This document shows positions 10,022-19,105 of a stretch of DNA of 64,000 nucleotides, piece after piece. Below the pieces are notes generated by a model, which was not told where the DNA came from, searched no databases, and saw only the letters and a program-made list of their open reading frames with translations. The stretch is from Ruegeria sp. HKCCD7303 (GTDB lineage: Bacteria > Pseudomonadota > Alphaproteobacteria > Rhodobacterales > Rhodobacteraceae). The DNA lies in NCBI RefSeq assembly GCF_013111185.1, contig NZ_WVRE01000002.1:620001-684000 (forward strand). The letters run 5' to 3'. Positions within the stretch are counted from its first letter, which is position 1. Each line of letters begins with the position of its first letter. Both the position numbers and the translations under genes were made by a program.

Positions 10022-10927
10022 GTGACACAGCCACAAGCAAAAACACTTCAAGCTGCACTCTGGATGACCGGTGCCATTGCCTCTTTTTCATCCATGGCCG
10101 TTGCCGGGCGCGAGTTGAGCCTGACCCACGACACTTTCGAGATCATGATGTACCGCAGCATCGTGGGTTTCTTTACCGTGGCTGTCGTTTTAACCGTCAC
10201 AGGCAACTGGACGCAGGTTTCAACGGAACGCTTGGGATTGCACGCCATACGCAACACACTGCATTTCACAGGACAAAACCTGTGGTTCTATGCGCTTGCG
10301 GTGGCCCCGTTGGCGCAGGTCTTTGCGCTGGAATTTACGCAACCCCTCTGGGTCATTCTGCTGTCCCCTCTGTTTCTCAAAGAACGCCTGACCCCGCTTA
10401 AGATTGTAGCAGCGCTTATCGGATTTGCAGGCGTTCTGATCGTCACCCGACCCGGCTCGGCACCGCTGAGCCCCGGCCTTGTTACCGCGGCGCTGTCGGC
10501 GATTTTCTTTGCCTTTACAACGATCACCACCAAGAAACTCACACGATTCGCCAGCATTGGGTGCATCGTTTTCTGGTTAACGGCCATGCAGGCTGTATTG
10601 GGGGCTGTAGCGGCGGGTTTCGATGGTCAGGTTTCACTGCCGAACGCAACCACGGCCCCTTATCTTGTACTTGTAGGGTTGGCCGGATTGCTGGCCCATT
10701 TCTGCATCACCAATGCGCTGGCCATTGCCCCGGCCACCGTCGTCATTCCATTCGACTTTGCCCGGCTTCCCACGATAGCGGTCGTTGGCATGATCCTTTA
10801 TCACGAACCCATCGACCATTGGGTTCTAATCGGTGCTGCGGTCATTTTCTCTGGCATCTTTTTAAATACTTGGTCTGAAAATCGTAGCAATTTGGCAACA
10901 ACTTCAAACATGAGTCGAACCAAGTAA
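10022..10927 (+). CDS. EamA/DMT-superfamily transporter
   Basis: Ten-helix drug/metabolite transporter of about 301 residues with two EamA repeats. The first runs to about residue 130 and contains EFTQPLWVILLSPLFLKERL; the second holds the matching ATVVIPFDFARLP and EPIDHWVLIGAAVIFSG. The most natural start is GTG 10022, giving (M)TQPQAKTLQAALWMTGAI; a GTG at 9986 would add 12 non-hydrophobic residues. Neither has a clear ribosome binding site. Such proteins usually export amino acids or other small metabolites; the substrate is not predictable. A second EamA gene lies at 12.3 kb but is not a close copy. Confidence 0.83.
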   Translation: MTQPQAKTLQAALWMTGAIASFSSMAVAGRELSLTHDTFEIMMYRSIVGFFTVAVVLTVTGNWTQVSTERLGLHAIRNTLHFTGQNLWFYALAVAPLAQVFALEFTQPLWVILLSPLFLKERLTPLKIVAALIGFAGVLIVTRPGSAPLSPGLVTAALSAIFFAFTTITTKKLTRFASIGCIVFWLTAMQAVLGAVAAGFDGQVSLPNATTAPYLVLVGLAGLLAHFCITNALAIAPATVVIPFDFARLPTIAVVGMILYHEPIDHWVLIGAAVIFSGIFLNTWSENRSNLATTSNMSRTK

Positions 10928-11054
10928 CGCTCCGTCACCAGTTGACCTTAAAGTAACCAAAAAGAAAGTATCGTGCGGAATACAACGGGCAGGCGATCTA
11001 TTCACTCACTACAGTCGCCAATAAAACCCGCAGGAGACCTACAGGGAGGACAGA

Positions 11055-12218
11055 ATGAAAAGAACATTACTCACAACCTGCGCGCTGTGCGTTGGGGCCG
11101 CGACAGCCCATGCAGGTGGCCTTGACCGAAGCGGTCAGGGGATCAATTTGATTTTCGAAGAAGGCTCGGTCGTGCAGTTCCGTCTTGGATATACCAATCC
11201 AAGCGTGACCGGAACAATGCCTGCATTAGCAGGTCCAAACATTGGTCAACCTCAAGACTCTGGCGAGGTGGCGAACGACTTTTTTACGCCGCACCTGGGC
11301 TACAAGGCGGCGCTGACCGAACAGCTTGATTTCGCGATCATGTATGATCAGCCTTTTGGCGCTGACATCCAATATGCAGCTAATTATCCACTGTCGATCA
11401 ACCCAATTCCCGGTGGTCGGTCGGACGTTCTGAGGGCAACGGCGGACACGGATGCGATCACCGCATTGTTGCGCTATAAGTTCGACGGAGGCTTTAGTGC
11501 CATCGGCGGCATTCGTGCGCAGCGCGTAAAAGCGTCAGTCACCGTACCACTTGCTGCGGGCTATAACGTAGACACGAACGCCGACACAGCATTTGGGTAC
11601 GTAATCGGTGTAGCCTGGGAAAAGCCTGAGATCGCGGCCCGCGTCTCTCTGACCTACAACTCGAAGATCAGCCATGATCTTTCGCAGACAGAATCTCTGA
11701 ACCCACCGCCAATTCCCCCAATTCCTCCGGGAACGGTTGCAACCTTCAACACCAACAGCGAAATTGAAACGCCCCAGTCCATCAATCTGGACTTCCAGAC
11801 AGGTGTTGCCCCCAAAACCTTGCTGTTCGGATCGGTACGTTGGGTCGACTGGCCACAGCTGGTTTACAACCCGCCAAACTATCCACCGACCAGCAACCTT
11901 GTTGACTATGACGATGCCACCTTCACCTACTCGCTGGGTTTGGGCTACCAGTTCTCGGAAGAGTTCTCCGGCGCTGTGACTCTTGGCTACGAGTCGTCTC
12001 AAGGTACCCCGGTTTCAAACCTCGGTCCGACCGATGGTTTCTGGAGCATCGGCGTAGGCGGCACCTACTCTCTTGAGAATGCACAGATTTCTGGCGGCAT
12101 TCGCTATACGGATATTGGCGACGCAACAGCAGACGGCGCTGGTCCCGGTGCGCGCGCAACATTCACAGGCAACAGCGCCTGGAGTGTTGGGTTCCAGATC
12201 ACATACGCTCTGAACTGA
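11055..12218 (+). CDS. FadL/OmpP1-type outer-membrane porin
   Basis: A 387-residue protein with a clear signal peptide (MKRTLL, cleavage near THA-GG at residue 20) and repeated amphipathic beta strands ending in an outer-membrane C-terminal segment (SVGFQITYALN). The N-terminus GGLDRSGQGINLIFEEGS resembles the plug region of FadL-type channels that admit long-chain fatty acids or other hydrophobic compounds. A Pro-rich loop (NPPPIPPIPPG) lies around residue 217. The ribosome binding site GGGAGG sits just upstream of ATG 11055. It is a single-gene unit closed by the terminator at 12242-12270. Confidence 0.85.
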   Translation: MKRTLLTTCALCVGAATAHAGGLDRSGQGINLIFEEGSVVQFRLGYTNPSVTGTMPALAGPNIGQPQDSGEVANDFFTPHLGYKAALTEQLDFAIMYDQPFGADIQYAANYPLSINPIPGGRSDVLRATADTDAITALLRYKFDGGFSAIGGIRAQRVKASVTVPLAAGYNVDTNADTAFGYVIGVAWEKPEIAARVSLTYNSKISHDLSQTESLNPPPIPPIPPGTVATFNTNSEIETPQSINLDFQTGVAPKTLLFGSVRWVDWPQLVYNPPNYPPTSNLVDYDDATFTYSLGLGYQFSEEFSGAVTLGYESSQGTPVSNLGPTDGFWSIGVGGTYSLENAQISGGIRYTDIGDATADGAGPGARATFTGNSAWSVGFQITYALN

Positions 12219-12241
12219 TCGCCACCATCTCAGTACATGTC

Positions 12242-12270
12242 AAAGCCCCGCTGTTTCAGCGGGGCTTTTT
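12242..12270 (+). terminator. Rho-independent terminator of the FadL-like gene
   Basis: Stem AAAGCCCCGCTG / CAGCGGGGCTTT with a three-base loop and a run of five T residues, 23 bases after the stop codon. Confidence 0.9.
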
Positions 12271-12318
12271 CGCAAGAACCGGGTCGCGGTATAAGCCCCT
12301 GGATGAGACAGTGACGCC

Positions 12319-13215
12319 ATGAGTGCTCAAAAACACCTCTCACCCCGCGCCTGGGTCGAGCTTTTACTGCTTGGCATCATCTGGGGCGCGTCCTTTGTCT
12401 CGATCCGAATCGCGCTGGACACGATTCCAGTCATGACGTCCGTTCTGCATCGCACCTTCTGGGCCATGCTGGTGCTTTGGCTTGTCGTATGGGCCCAAGG
12501 GCACAAAGTGCCGCGTGCGCCTCGGGTTTGGGGTGCGTTTCTGATCATGGGGCTGCTCAACAATGCCATCCCCTTCAGCCTCATGGCTTGGGGGCAGCTC
12601 TACATCGACACCGGATTGACCGCGATTCTGAACGCAACAACCGCCGTTTTTGGAGTGCTGGTTGCAGCACTGTTTTTTCGCGATGAACGCCTGACAAGGT
12701 CGCGTCTGTTTGGCGTATGTCTAGGCTTTATCGGCGTCACGATTGCCATCGGGATTCAAAACTTCATTGGGTTCAGCCTGCAAAGCACAGCGCAGCTTGC
12801 GGTACTGGCAGGAACAGTTTCGTACGCCTTTGCGGCCGCGTGGGCCCGATACGCTTTGTCCGACCTCCCACCGATTGTTGCTGCGGCTGGCATGTTGACG
12901 GGATCGACCATTTTGGTCCTTCCGCTGACACTTATGATCGACGGCTGGCCAAGTCTGGTTTTGCCAGCCGTCACCTGGGCTGCCATCGCATATTATGCGA
13001 TCGTTGCAACCGCCGGGGCCTATCTGCTGTACTACCGTGTTCTGGCCATGGCCGGCAGTGGCAATCTGATGTTGGTGACACTGGTTATTCCCCCTGTCGC
13101 CATCGTTCTGGGGTCATTACTGCGCGGTGAAGCCCTGCCCCCCAATGCCTATTTGGGCTTTGGCATTCTTGCCACGGGTCTTTTGGTACTCAATCGCTCT
13201 GGCCGTCGTGATTGA
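12319..13215 (+). CDS. EamA/DMT-superfamily transporter
   Basis: A 298-residue inner-membrane protein with ten predicted helices in two EamA repeats. Typical motifs are WGASFVSIRIAL in helix 1, TAILNATTAVFGVLVAALFFRDERL at the end of the first repeat, and VTLVIPPVAIVLGSLLRGEALPPNAYLGFGIL at the end of the second. Likely an efflux carrier for amino acids or other metabolites; the substrate is unknown. ATG 12319 follows a weak GAGACAG. It runs in the same direction as the P-loop gene, with a 52-base gap. Confidence 0.85.
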   Translation: MSAQKHLSPRAWVELLLLGIIWGASFVSIRIALDTIPVMTSVLHRTFWAMLVLWLVVWAQGHKVPRAPRVWGAFLIMGLLNNAIPFSLMAWGQLYIDTGLTAILNATTAVFGVLVAALFFRDERLTRSRLFGVCLGFIGVTIAIGIQNFIGFSLQSTAQLAVLAGTVSYAFAAAWARYALSDLPPIVAAAGMLTGSTILVLPLTLMIDGWPSLVLPAVTWAAIAYYAIVATAGAYLLYYRVLAMAGSGNLMLVTLVIPPVAIVLGSLLRGEALPPNAYLGFGILATGLLVLNRSGRRD

Positions 13216-13267
13216 CGTCGTCCGTTGCCCGATTTAGCAAAGGCAAAAATAGGGACGACAGCTCACC

Positions 13268-14140
13268 ATGATTTACACCTCCGCCGAAGACTGGCGCACC
13301 GCCCGCCGCAAGAAAGTGCTGTTCTTTGGCATGTCTGGCCTGGGCAAGACCTATGTCTCTAACATCCTCAGGGATTCTGGGAACTGGTTCCACTATTCGA
13401 TCGATTACCGGATCGGCACACGATACATGGGCGAATACATCACCGACAACGCCAAGGCCGAGGCTATGAAGGTTCCGTTTCTACGAGAACTGCTGTTGTC
13501 GGATTCGATCTTTATCGGCTCGAACATTTCGTTCGAAAACCTGACCCCAGTTGCCACCTATCTTGGCAAACCAGGCAATCCGGCTCTGGGTGGGCTTGAG
13601 ATGCCAGAGTACCGTCGCAGACAGGAACAGTTCCGCCTGGCTGAAATTCACGCCCTTCTTGACACCGAGTATTTCATCGATCGTGCTGAACGTTTGTATG
13701 AATACCCGCATTTTATTTGTGATACGGGCGGTTCGATCTGCGAATGGGTCGACCCCGAAGACCCCAAGGATCAGATCTTGTCAGAGCTGTCCCGTCACAC
13801 TCTTATGATCTGGCTGAAGGGTGATGAAGGACACACAACCGAATTGGTACGCCGGTTCGATAAAGCACCCAAACCCATGTCTTATCAAGCCGACTTTCTG
13901 ACCCGCACATGGGCCGAGTATCTGGATCAAAAAGGGTGCGCAGAATCCGATGTAAACCCCGATGATTTTGTCCGCTGGACCTATGCACAGGCTCTGGCGC
14001 ACCGACAGCCTCGCTATGAGGCGATGGCCAAAAACTGGGGCGTGACGATTGCCGCAGATGACATTGGTAAGATCCGCGATGCGGCTGATTTCGATGAGTT
14101 GATCGAGCGCACCCTTGAGACCGAGCCCAAGAACGCCTAA
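13268..14140 (+). CDS. Conserved P-loop ATPase/kinase-like protein of unknown function
   Basis: A 290-residue soluble protein. A Walker A motif GMSGLGKT lies at residues 21-28 just after strand KVLFF, the layout of small nucleotide or shikimate-like kinases. There is no ABC or AAA signature. The remainder is helical and rich in aromatic residues, with a conserved-looking FICDTGGSICEWVDPEDP segment that could serve as a Walker B-like region. I recognise it only as a protein widespread in Rhodobacterales and annotated as an ATPase. It is 36 bases upstream of metA on the same strand, so co-transcription is likely, but a role in methionine synthesis is not established. Confidence 0.75.
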   Translation: MIYTSAEDWRTARRKKVLFFGMSGLGKTYVSNILRDSGNWFHYSIDYRIGTRYMGEYITDNAKAEAMKVPFLRELLLSDSIFIGSNISFENLTPVATYLGKPGNPALGGLEMPEYRRRQEQFRLAEIHALLDTEYFIDRAERLYEYPHFICDTGGSICEWVDPEDPKDQILSELSRHTLMIWLKGDEGHTTELVRRFDKAPKPMSYQADFLTRTWAEYLDQKGCAESDVNPDDFVRWTYAQALAHRQPRYEAMAKNWGVTIAADDIGKIRDAADFDELIERTLETEPKNA

Positions 14141-14176
14141 CTAGCAGTTTTCCTTATTCTCTTCGAAGTCTAACAC

Positions 14177-15094
14177 ATGCCCATCAAAATCCCATCTGAT
14201 CTTCCTGCTTTTGACGTCCTGACGAAAGAAGGCGTCATGGTCATGGATGAAGATCAGGCCATGCGTCAGGACATTCGACCTTTGCGCATCGGGTTGTTGA
14301 ATCTGATGCCCAAGAAAATCCAGACGGAAAACCAGTTCGCCCGCCTGATTGGTGCGACGCCCTTGCAGATCGACCTGTCCCTGATCCGCATGACGGAACA
14401 TCGTACCAGGAACACTGCGGCAGAACACATGTCGGAGTTTTACCACCCCTTTCAGGAGGTCAAAGACCAGAAGTTTGACGGTCTGATCATTACGGGTGCG
14501 CCGATCGAGCATCTGGAATTTGACGACGTCACCTATTGGGAAGAGATCAGCAAGGTCTTCGAATGGACGCAAACGAATGTTCATTCCACCTTTGGTGTCT
14601 GCTGGGGCGGTATGGCGATGATCAACCATTTCCACGGCGTGCGTAAACACATGCTGGATGCCAAGGCCTTTGGTTGTTTCCGCCACCGGAACCTGAACCC
14701 GGCCTCGCCGTTCTTGCGTGGGTTCTCGGATGATTGTGTGATCCCGGTCAGCCGCTGGACGGAAATGAAACAAGATGAAATTGATCGCGCCTCTGGTCTG
14801 AATACTCTTCTGGGTAGCGATGACGTGGGCCCTTGTCTGGTCGAAGATCCCGAGCACCGTGCACTCTATATCTTCAACCATTTCGAATATGACAGCGATA
14901 CGTTGAAACAGGAATATGACCGGGACGTTGCCAATGGCACGCCAATCAACGTGCCGGTCAACTACTACCCGGATGATGACCCTTCTAAGACGCCACAGAA
15001 CCGATGGCGCAGCCATGCGCATCTGCTGTATGGCAACTGGATCAACGAGATCTATCAGTCCACACCTTTTGATATGAGTAAAATTGGCAAGTAA
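14177..15094 (+). CDS. metA: Homoserine O-acyltransferase MetA, acetyl-CoA type by key residue
   Basis: Activates homoserine for methionine synthesis. The 305-residue length is normal. The catalytic cysteine is C142 (FGVCWGG), with H235 and E237 (FNHFEYD). Residue 111, which decides acyl donor in this family (Gly for succinyl-CoA, Glu for acetyl-CoA), is glutamate here (GAPIEHLEF). An O-acetyltransferase activity is therefore predicted despite the historical succinyltransferase name. Only 36 bases separate it from the upstream P-loop gene, leaving no room for a SAM-II riboswitch. Its last 11 bases overlap the TTG start of the alpha/beta hydrolase. Confidence 0.95.
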   Translation: MPIKIPSDLPAFDVLTKEGVMVMDEDQAMRQDIRPLRIGLLNLMPKKIQTENQFARLIGATPLQIDLSLIRMTEHRTRNTAAEHMSEFYHPFQEVKDQKFDGLIITGAPIEHLEFDDVTYWEEISKVFEWTQTNVHSTFGVCWGGMAMINHFHGVRKHMLDAKAFGCFRHRNLNPASPFLRGFSDDCVIPVSRWTEMKQDEIDRASGLNTLLGSDDVGPCLVEDPEHRALYIFNHFEYDSDTLKQEYDRDVANGTPINVPVNYYPDDDPSKTPQNRWRSHAHLLYGNWINEIYQSTPFDMSKIGK

Positions 15095-16037
15095 AGCTTT
15101 GATATCCATTGGTCTTATCGTTTTAGGCCTGGCCGTGTTGACCGCTTGGCGCAGCGCCAGGAATGAGGCGATGGCCGAGGCAGCCTTTCCGCCAGAAGGT
15201 CATTTCCTGGATGTCGACGGCATCGCCGTTCATGCCGTTGTCATGGGAGAAGGCCCGGATGTCGTTCTGATCCACGGATCCAGCGGGAACACACGTGACA
15301 TGACCTTCGCGCTGGCCCCCATTCTGGCGCAGAACTTCCGTGTCATCGTGTTTGATCGTCCTGGTCTGGGTTATTCTGAAAGCTTTAACCCCAACGGTGA
15401 AACTATCATCGAACAAGCAGATATTCTGCAACGTGCAGCGGCTCAGCTTGGGGCGGATAAACCCATCGTTGCAGGCCAAAGCTATGGCGGGTCGGTCTCG
15501 CTTGCCTGGGCTGTGACGCGTCCTGATAACATCTCGGCCCTTGTTCTGATCGCCCCCGCTGCTATCCCGTGGGAAACACCTTTGGATGGGTTCAACCGGC
15601 TGGCCTCAACCACCGCAGGCAATGCGCTGGCCCTGCCCCTGATCAGCTCGTTCATACCCGACTGGTATGTCACCCAAGCGCTGGACAAAGTGTTTGCACC
15701 GCAATCAGCGCCCAAGGGATATGCCGAACACTTCGGTCCCGGGCTAACGATCCGGCAGGGTTCGATGCACGCAAACGCCAAACAGCGCGCCAATCTGTTG
15801 GATGAGATCACACGCCTACAGCCAAGATATAGCGAGATTTCCGCGCCGACGGAAATCGTTCACGGAACCGCCGACGACACGGTTGGTCTTGAATGGCATT
15901 CAGAACGCCTGATCGACCAGATTCCCGGGGCCGAACTTATCGAGTTGCCCGGTATCGGACATATGCCACAGGTGGTCGCCGCCCCGGAAGTTGCAGCCGC
16001 AATAGATCGTGCGGCACAGCGCGCAGGTTTGCGTTAG
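15084..16037 (+). CDS. Alpha/beta-fold hydrolase with N-terminal membrane anchor
   Basis: A 317-residue hydrolase. Residues 5-21 are a hydrophobic signal-anchor, so the catalytic domain probably faces the periplasm. The oxyanion segment is HGSSGN at 64-69, the nucleophile is S133 in GQSYGG, and a C-terminal GHMPQ supplies the catalytic histidine; an acid residue is likely in HGTADDT. The substrate is unknown (an ester or epoxide-like compound). The proposed start is TTG 15084 inside the end of metA; other TTG codons a few residues on are possible. Overlap suggests translational coupling with metA, perhaps only for expression. Confidence 0.82.
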   Translation: MASKALISIGLIVLGLAVLTAWRSARNEAMAEAAFPPEGHFLDVDGIAVHAVVMGEGPDVVLIHGSSGNTRDMTFALAPILAQNFRVIVFDRPGLGYSESFNPNGETIIEQADILQRAAAQLGADKPIVAGQSYGGSVSLAWAVTRPDNISALVLIAPAAIPWETPLDGFNRLASTTAGNALALPLISSFIPDWYVTQALDKVFAPQSAPKGYAEHFGPGLTIRQGSMHANAKQRANLLDEITRLQPRYSEISAPTEIVHGTADDTVGLEWHSERLIDQIPGAELIELPGIGHMPQVVAAPEVAAAIDRAAQRAGLR

Positions 16038-16047
16038 TCAGGGCTCT

Positions 16048-16071
16048 AATCCATAGTAAGATATGGATTTT
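16048..16071 (+). terminator. Weak hairpin, possible terminator
   Basis: AT-rich 8-bp stem AATCCATA / TATGGATT with a six-base loop and a short T run, between the hydrolase and ppk2. The stem is weak, so read-through into ppk2 is likely. Confidence 0.4.
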
Positions 16072-16086
16072 ATCGCGAGGTGACAT

Positions 16087-16956
16087 ATGGCCCGGTCCGA
16101 AAAAGGTTCAATCGAAAGATATTATCAAAAAGACGCTCCCAAAGCGGTGCGGGAAGAAATCAAAAAATCAGGAAAAGGGGATATTCTGAACGTCTCTTAC
16201 CCCTATCGCGAGAAAATGAAGACCAAGGACTATGACGATCAGATGGATCTTCTCCAGATCGAGCTGGTCAAGATGCAGTCCTGGGTGAAAGAAACCGACC
16301 AGCGGGTGGCGATCATCTTTGAAGGTCGTGACGCCGCCGGCAAAGGTGGCACCATCAAACGGTTCCGTGAAAACCTGAACCCGCGCGGCGCGCGCAACGT
16401 AGCACTTGCCAAACCTTCAGACGCGGAACGCAGCCAATGGTATTTTCAGCGTTATATCTCTCACTTGCCTGCTGCGGGCGAAATCGTGTTCTTTGACCGA
16501 AGCTGGTACAACCGGGGTGTCGTCGAGAATGTTTTCGGGTTTTGTACACAGGAGGAACGTGAGCGGTTTTTCCGTCAGGTTTTGCCGCTGGAAATGGGTC
16601 TGGCGAATGACGGCATTCAACTTTTCAAGTTCTGGCTCAATGTCGGGCGTGCAGAGCAGCTGAACCGCTTTTTGGCGCGTGAAACAGACCCTCTGAAACA
16701 GTGGAAGCTTAGCCCGATCGATGTGGCGGGGCTGAACAAGTGGGATGAGTATACACAGTCGATCTCGGAAACGCTGACCAGATCGCACACCGACGTATGC
16801 CCTTGGACGATTGTACGTTCAGACGACAAAAAACGCGCACGTCTCGCTGCCATTCGCACCGTGCTGCACGCGTTGGACTATGATGAGAAAGACAAAAAGA
16901 GCATCGGAAGGATTGATCCAAAGATTTGCGGTGGCCCGGATATTTGGGATGCATAA
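16087..16956 (+). CDS. ppk2: Polyphosphate kinase 2
   Basis: Cytoplasmic PPK2-family kinase of 289 residues that uses polyphosphate to phosphorylate nucleoside diphosphates (or the reverse). The Walker A-like loop [10 protein letters not shown] is at 79-88 and the Walker B/lid region [13 protein letters not shown] starts at 135 with D137. The single-domain length fits class I PPK2. ATG 16087 follows a GAGGTGA ribosome binding site. Its presence shows polyphosphate is used in this organism, which bears on the CHAD/CYTH operon at 57-60 kb, although the two loci are 40 kb apart. Confidence 0.94.
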   Translation: MARSEKGSIERYYQKDAPKAVREEIKKSGKGDILNVSYPYREKMKTKDYDDQMDLLQIELVKMQSWVKETDQRVAIIFEGRDAAGKGGTIKRFRENLNPRGARNVALAKPSDAERSQWYFQRYISHLPAAGEIVFFDRSWYNRGVVENVFGFCTQEERERFFRQVLPLEMGLANDGIQLFKFWLNVGRAEQLNRFLARETDPLKQWKLSPIDVAGLNKWDEYTQSISETLTRSHTDVCPWTIVRSDDKKRARLAAIRTVLHALDYDEKDKKSIGRIDPKICGGPDIWDA

Positions 16957-17060
16957 ACCCTCGTTTCATCGCGTCCATATGGTGGCAAAGGTTGGACGGT
17001 CGCACATGTATGCGCTATCTCGTTGCTTTTTAACACTGAATCAAAACAACTGAGGGCTGG

Positions 17061-17675
17061 ATGACGAAACGCGGTTATCACCACGGGAACCTGAAACAGG
17101 CTTTGGTCGAGGCCGCCTTGTCCCTGATCGAAGTAAAAGGCCCGACCGGTTTCACTCTGTCCGAAGCCGCAAAAACCGCCGGAGTGACGCCCGCAGCTGT
17201 ATATCGCCATTTTCAGGGGCGCGAGGACCTGATTGCCGAGGCCGCGCGGCAAGGGTTCGAGATGTTCGCTGACCTCATGCAATATGCCTATGACAAGGGG
17301 CAACCGTCAGCGCTGGCGGCATTCGAGGCAACCGGACGCGCCTATCTGGCCTTTGCCCGCAAGAACCCCGGCTATTACATCGCCATGTTCGAGAGTGGGA
17401 TTTCGTTAAACCGGACGACCGAGCTCTCGCTGGCGGCCAATCGCGCCAAATCGGTTTTGGAAAAAGCAGCGGCGGACCTGTCTCAACATATTCCGCCAGA
17501 AAAACGCCCACCTGCATCAATGTTCAGCGCTCATATCTGGGCGATGAGCCACGGTGTTGTTGAACTGTTCGCGCGCAACACGGGCGCGACTTCACCTTTC
17601 CCACCCGAAGAATTGTTGGAAAGTGGAATTGGCATTTACCTGCGCGGTCTTGGCCTCATTCCGCAGGACGACTGA
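17061..17675 (+). CDS. TetR/AcrR-family transcriptional regulator
   Basis: A 204-residue regulator. The N-terminal helix-turn-helix is FTLSEAAKTAGVTPAAVYRHFQGREDLI (about residues 31-58). The C-terminal ligand-binding domain is of the WHG type, with YLAFARKNPGYYIAMFESG and AHIWAMSHGVVELF. The ligand and targets are unknown. It stands alone, with no divergent partner that would identify its target. The stop codon is only six bases from the convergent cyclase gene, with no terminator between them. Confidence 0.87.
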   Translation: MTKRGYHHGNLKQALVEAALSLIEVKGPTGFTLSEAAKTAGVTPAAVYRHFQGREDLIAEAARQGFEMFADLMQYAYDKGQPSALAAFEATGRAYLAFARKNPGYYIAMFESGISLNRTTELSLAANRAKSVLEKAAADLSQHIPPEKRPPASMFSAHIWAMSHGVVELFARNTGATSPFPPEELLESGIGIYLRGLGLIPQDD

Positions 17676-17681
17676 AACAGG

Positions 17682-18740
17682 TCAGAGCAACCTGTTGCCC
17701 TGTGGCATGCTCAGACCTGAGGTCACATTGATCAGGTCCATCTCGCCGATACCCTTGATGTCGACACACCCAAGGTCAGAAACCTGAAATTCGTCGATCA
17801 GCGCATATTTCATCTCTTCCGGGGCCACGATATTCATCGGGTTGGCAAATACTTGCAAGCGGGAAGCAATATTCACAGCCGGACCAAAAACGTCATAGAC
17901 ATATTTTTGAATACCGACGACCGATCCGACCGCAGCCCCCATCCCCAAACCGATCCTGGCCTGCCATTTATGCGGGTGGCTTTCGTTCCGGCGCTCCAGA
18001 TAACGCAGAAAACGTACGGCACAATGTGCAACGGCCGTGGCGTGATCCGGGGTTGGGTCAGGCATGCCGGACACCGCCAGATAAGCGTCACCAATTGTCT
18101 TTATCCGCTCGCACCCGAATTGCTCGACGATGCGGTCAAAGGCTGTGAAAATATCGTTCAGCTCACTAAGGGTCACGGTCGGATCCGTTTTGGCAGCAAA
18201 ATCGGTGAACCCGACAAAATCCAGCATGACCACCGAAACCTGCTGGTACAGCTGCGGTGTCACGACACCAAAGGTCTTAAATTCTTCATACACAGCTTTT
18301 GGCATCAGGTTCAGCAACAGACGCTCCACCCTCTCCTTTTCGCGCTCAAGTTCTCGGGTATTGCGCTCGACCATAGTGGAATAGCTGTCGATCATGCTTT
18401 CCAACTCGCGAATGCGCGTGATGTTTTGACATTCGACAATCAGCACCTGTTCAGAAAGACCATTGGCCAGAGACACTGCCACCGCAAAGATCAACGTTCG
18501 GCGTTTTGGTTTGATCTGAAGTTCGACGGAATACCTAAGGCCAGATTGTTTGACATCCTCCAGCTCTTTGGAGTCGAGGTCCGGCAGAATGTCTGTAAGC
18601 GTATTGCCTTCTTCTGGTACCCCAAACCATTCCGCGAAAGGTCCGTTGTGAAACACAAACTCCAGATCCGAGGCACGAACCACGGCGACACCAACACCAA
18701 TGGCACGCAACAGTTGCTCATTGATTGCCAGTATGCTCAT
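17682..18740 (-). CDS. Class III nucleotidyl cyclase with PAS/HNOBA-like sensor domain
   Basis: A 352-residue cyclase. Residues about 5-110 form a PAS-like domain resembling the HNOBA domain of soluble guanylate cyclases. A helical linker (110-150) follows, then the catalytic domain (about 160-340). Metal-binding aspartates are D174 (LDFVGF) and D218 (TIGDAY). The purine-specifying residues are K214 and D283 (YDVFG), the adenylate-cyclase combination; N290 and R294 (NIASR) complete the site. No membrane segment is seen. The start overlaps the stop of the haemoglobin gene by four bases (ATGA), so the two are translationally coupled. cAMP production controlled by a gas signal is the simplest reading (inference). 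Confidence 0.88.
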   Translation of the reverse strand: MSILAINEQLLRAIGVGVAVVRASDLEFVFHNGPFAEWFGVPEEGNTLTDILPDLDSKELEDVKQSGLRYSVELQIKPKRRTLIFAVAVSLANGLSEQVLIVECQNITRIRELESMIDSYSTMVERNTRELEREKERVERLLLNLMPKAVYEEFKTFGVVTPQLYQQVSVVMLDFVGFTDFAAKTDPTVTLSELNDIFTAFDRIVEQFGCERIKTIGDAYLAVSGMPDPTPDHATAVAHCAVRFLRYLERRNESHPHKWQARIGLGMGAAVGSVVGIQKYVYDVFGPAVNIASRLQVFANPMNIVAPEEMKYALIDEFQVSDLGCVDIKGIGEMDLINVTSGLSMPQGNRLL

Positions 18741-19105
18741 GCCGCTGTCCGGACGACGATGATGGACCGTTTGCCCTCAATTGCAGCCAGCGCTGTTTTG
18801 ATGTCATTGTCCGACATGCCATGAACGCTCAGCGCATCGCCGAACAGTTCCGCCATGACGTCGAATTCATCGTGCGAGATGTTCAGATGCCGATGAACAG
18901 CTTCAATTCTGTCGTCGTTGAAGGATGCAGGACCGCCGATTAACGAAGACACAAACTTCGTCTGATGGTCGATCAGACGGGGCATATCGATGTCTTCGAA
19001 GTAATGGCCGATTTCGTCAGAATCCAATGCCATCTCATAGAAGGTCATTACTACGCGGCTGATTGTTTTGAAGCCGCCATACTTTTCATAAAGTGTCTGT
19101 GCCAC
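18737..19105 (-). CDS. Group 1 truncated haemoglobin
   Basis: A 122-residue haem protein of the TrHb1 (GlbN) type. Visible signatures are YGGFKTISRVV at the N-terminus, the B10 tyrosine Y23 (TFYEMAL), HYFEDIDMPRLIDHQTKF for the CD/E helices, the GG after the E helix at 57-58, and the proximal histidine H71 (EAVHRHL). Such globins bind O2, NO or CO and may sense gas or detoxify NO. The gene is first in a two-gene operon with the cyclase and ends inside its start codon. Coupling of these two genes is the most notable feature; see findings. Confidence 0.9.
   Translation of the reverse strand: MAQTLYEKYGGFKTISRVVMTFYEMALDSDEIGHYFEDIDMPRLIDHQTKFVSSLIGGPASFNDDRIEAVHRHLNISHDEFDVMAELFGDALSVHGMSDNDIKTALAAIEGKRSIIVVRTAA

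Noticed and set aside
10022-13215. The two EamA transporters as a recent tandem duplication
   Set aside because: They share only family-level similarity and are separated by the FadL-like gene, so they are independent family members.
14141-14176. Possible SAM-II riboswitch upstream of metA
   Set aside because: SAM-II elements often precede metA in Alphaproteobacteria, but only 36 bases separate metA from the preceding gene and no pseudoknot-like sequence is present.
14141-15109. Open frame of about 322 codons antisense to metA
   Set aside because: metA has all catalytic residues on the plus strand; the antisense frame is His/Arg-rich and unlike any family.
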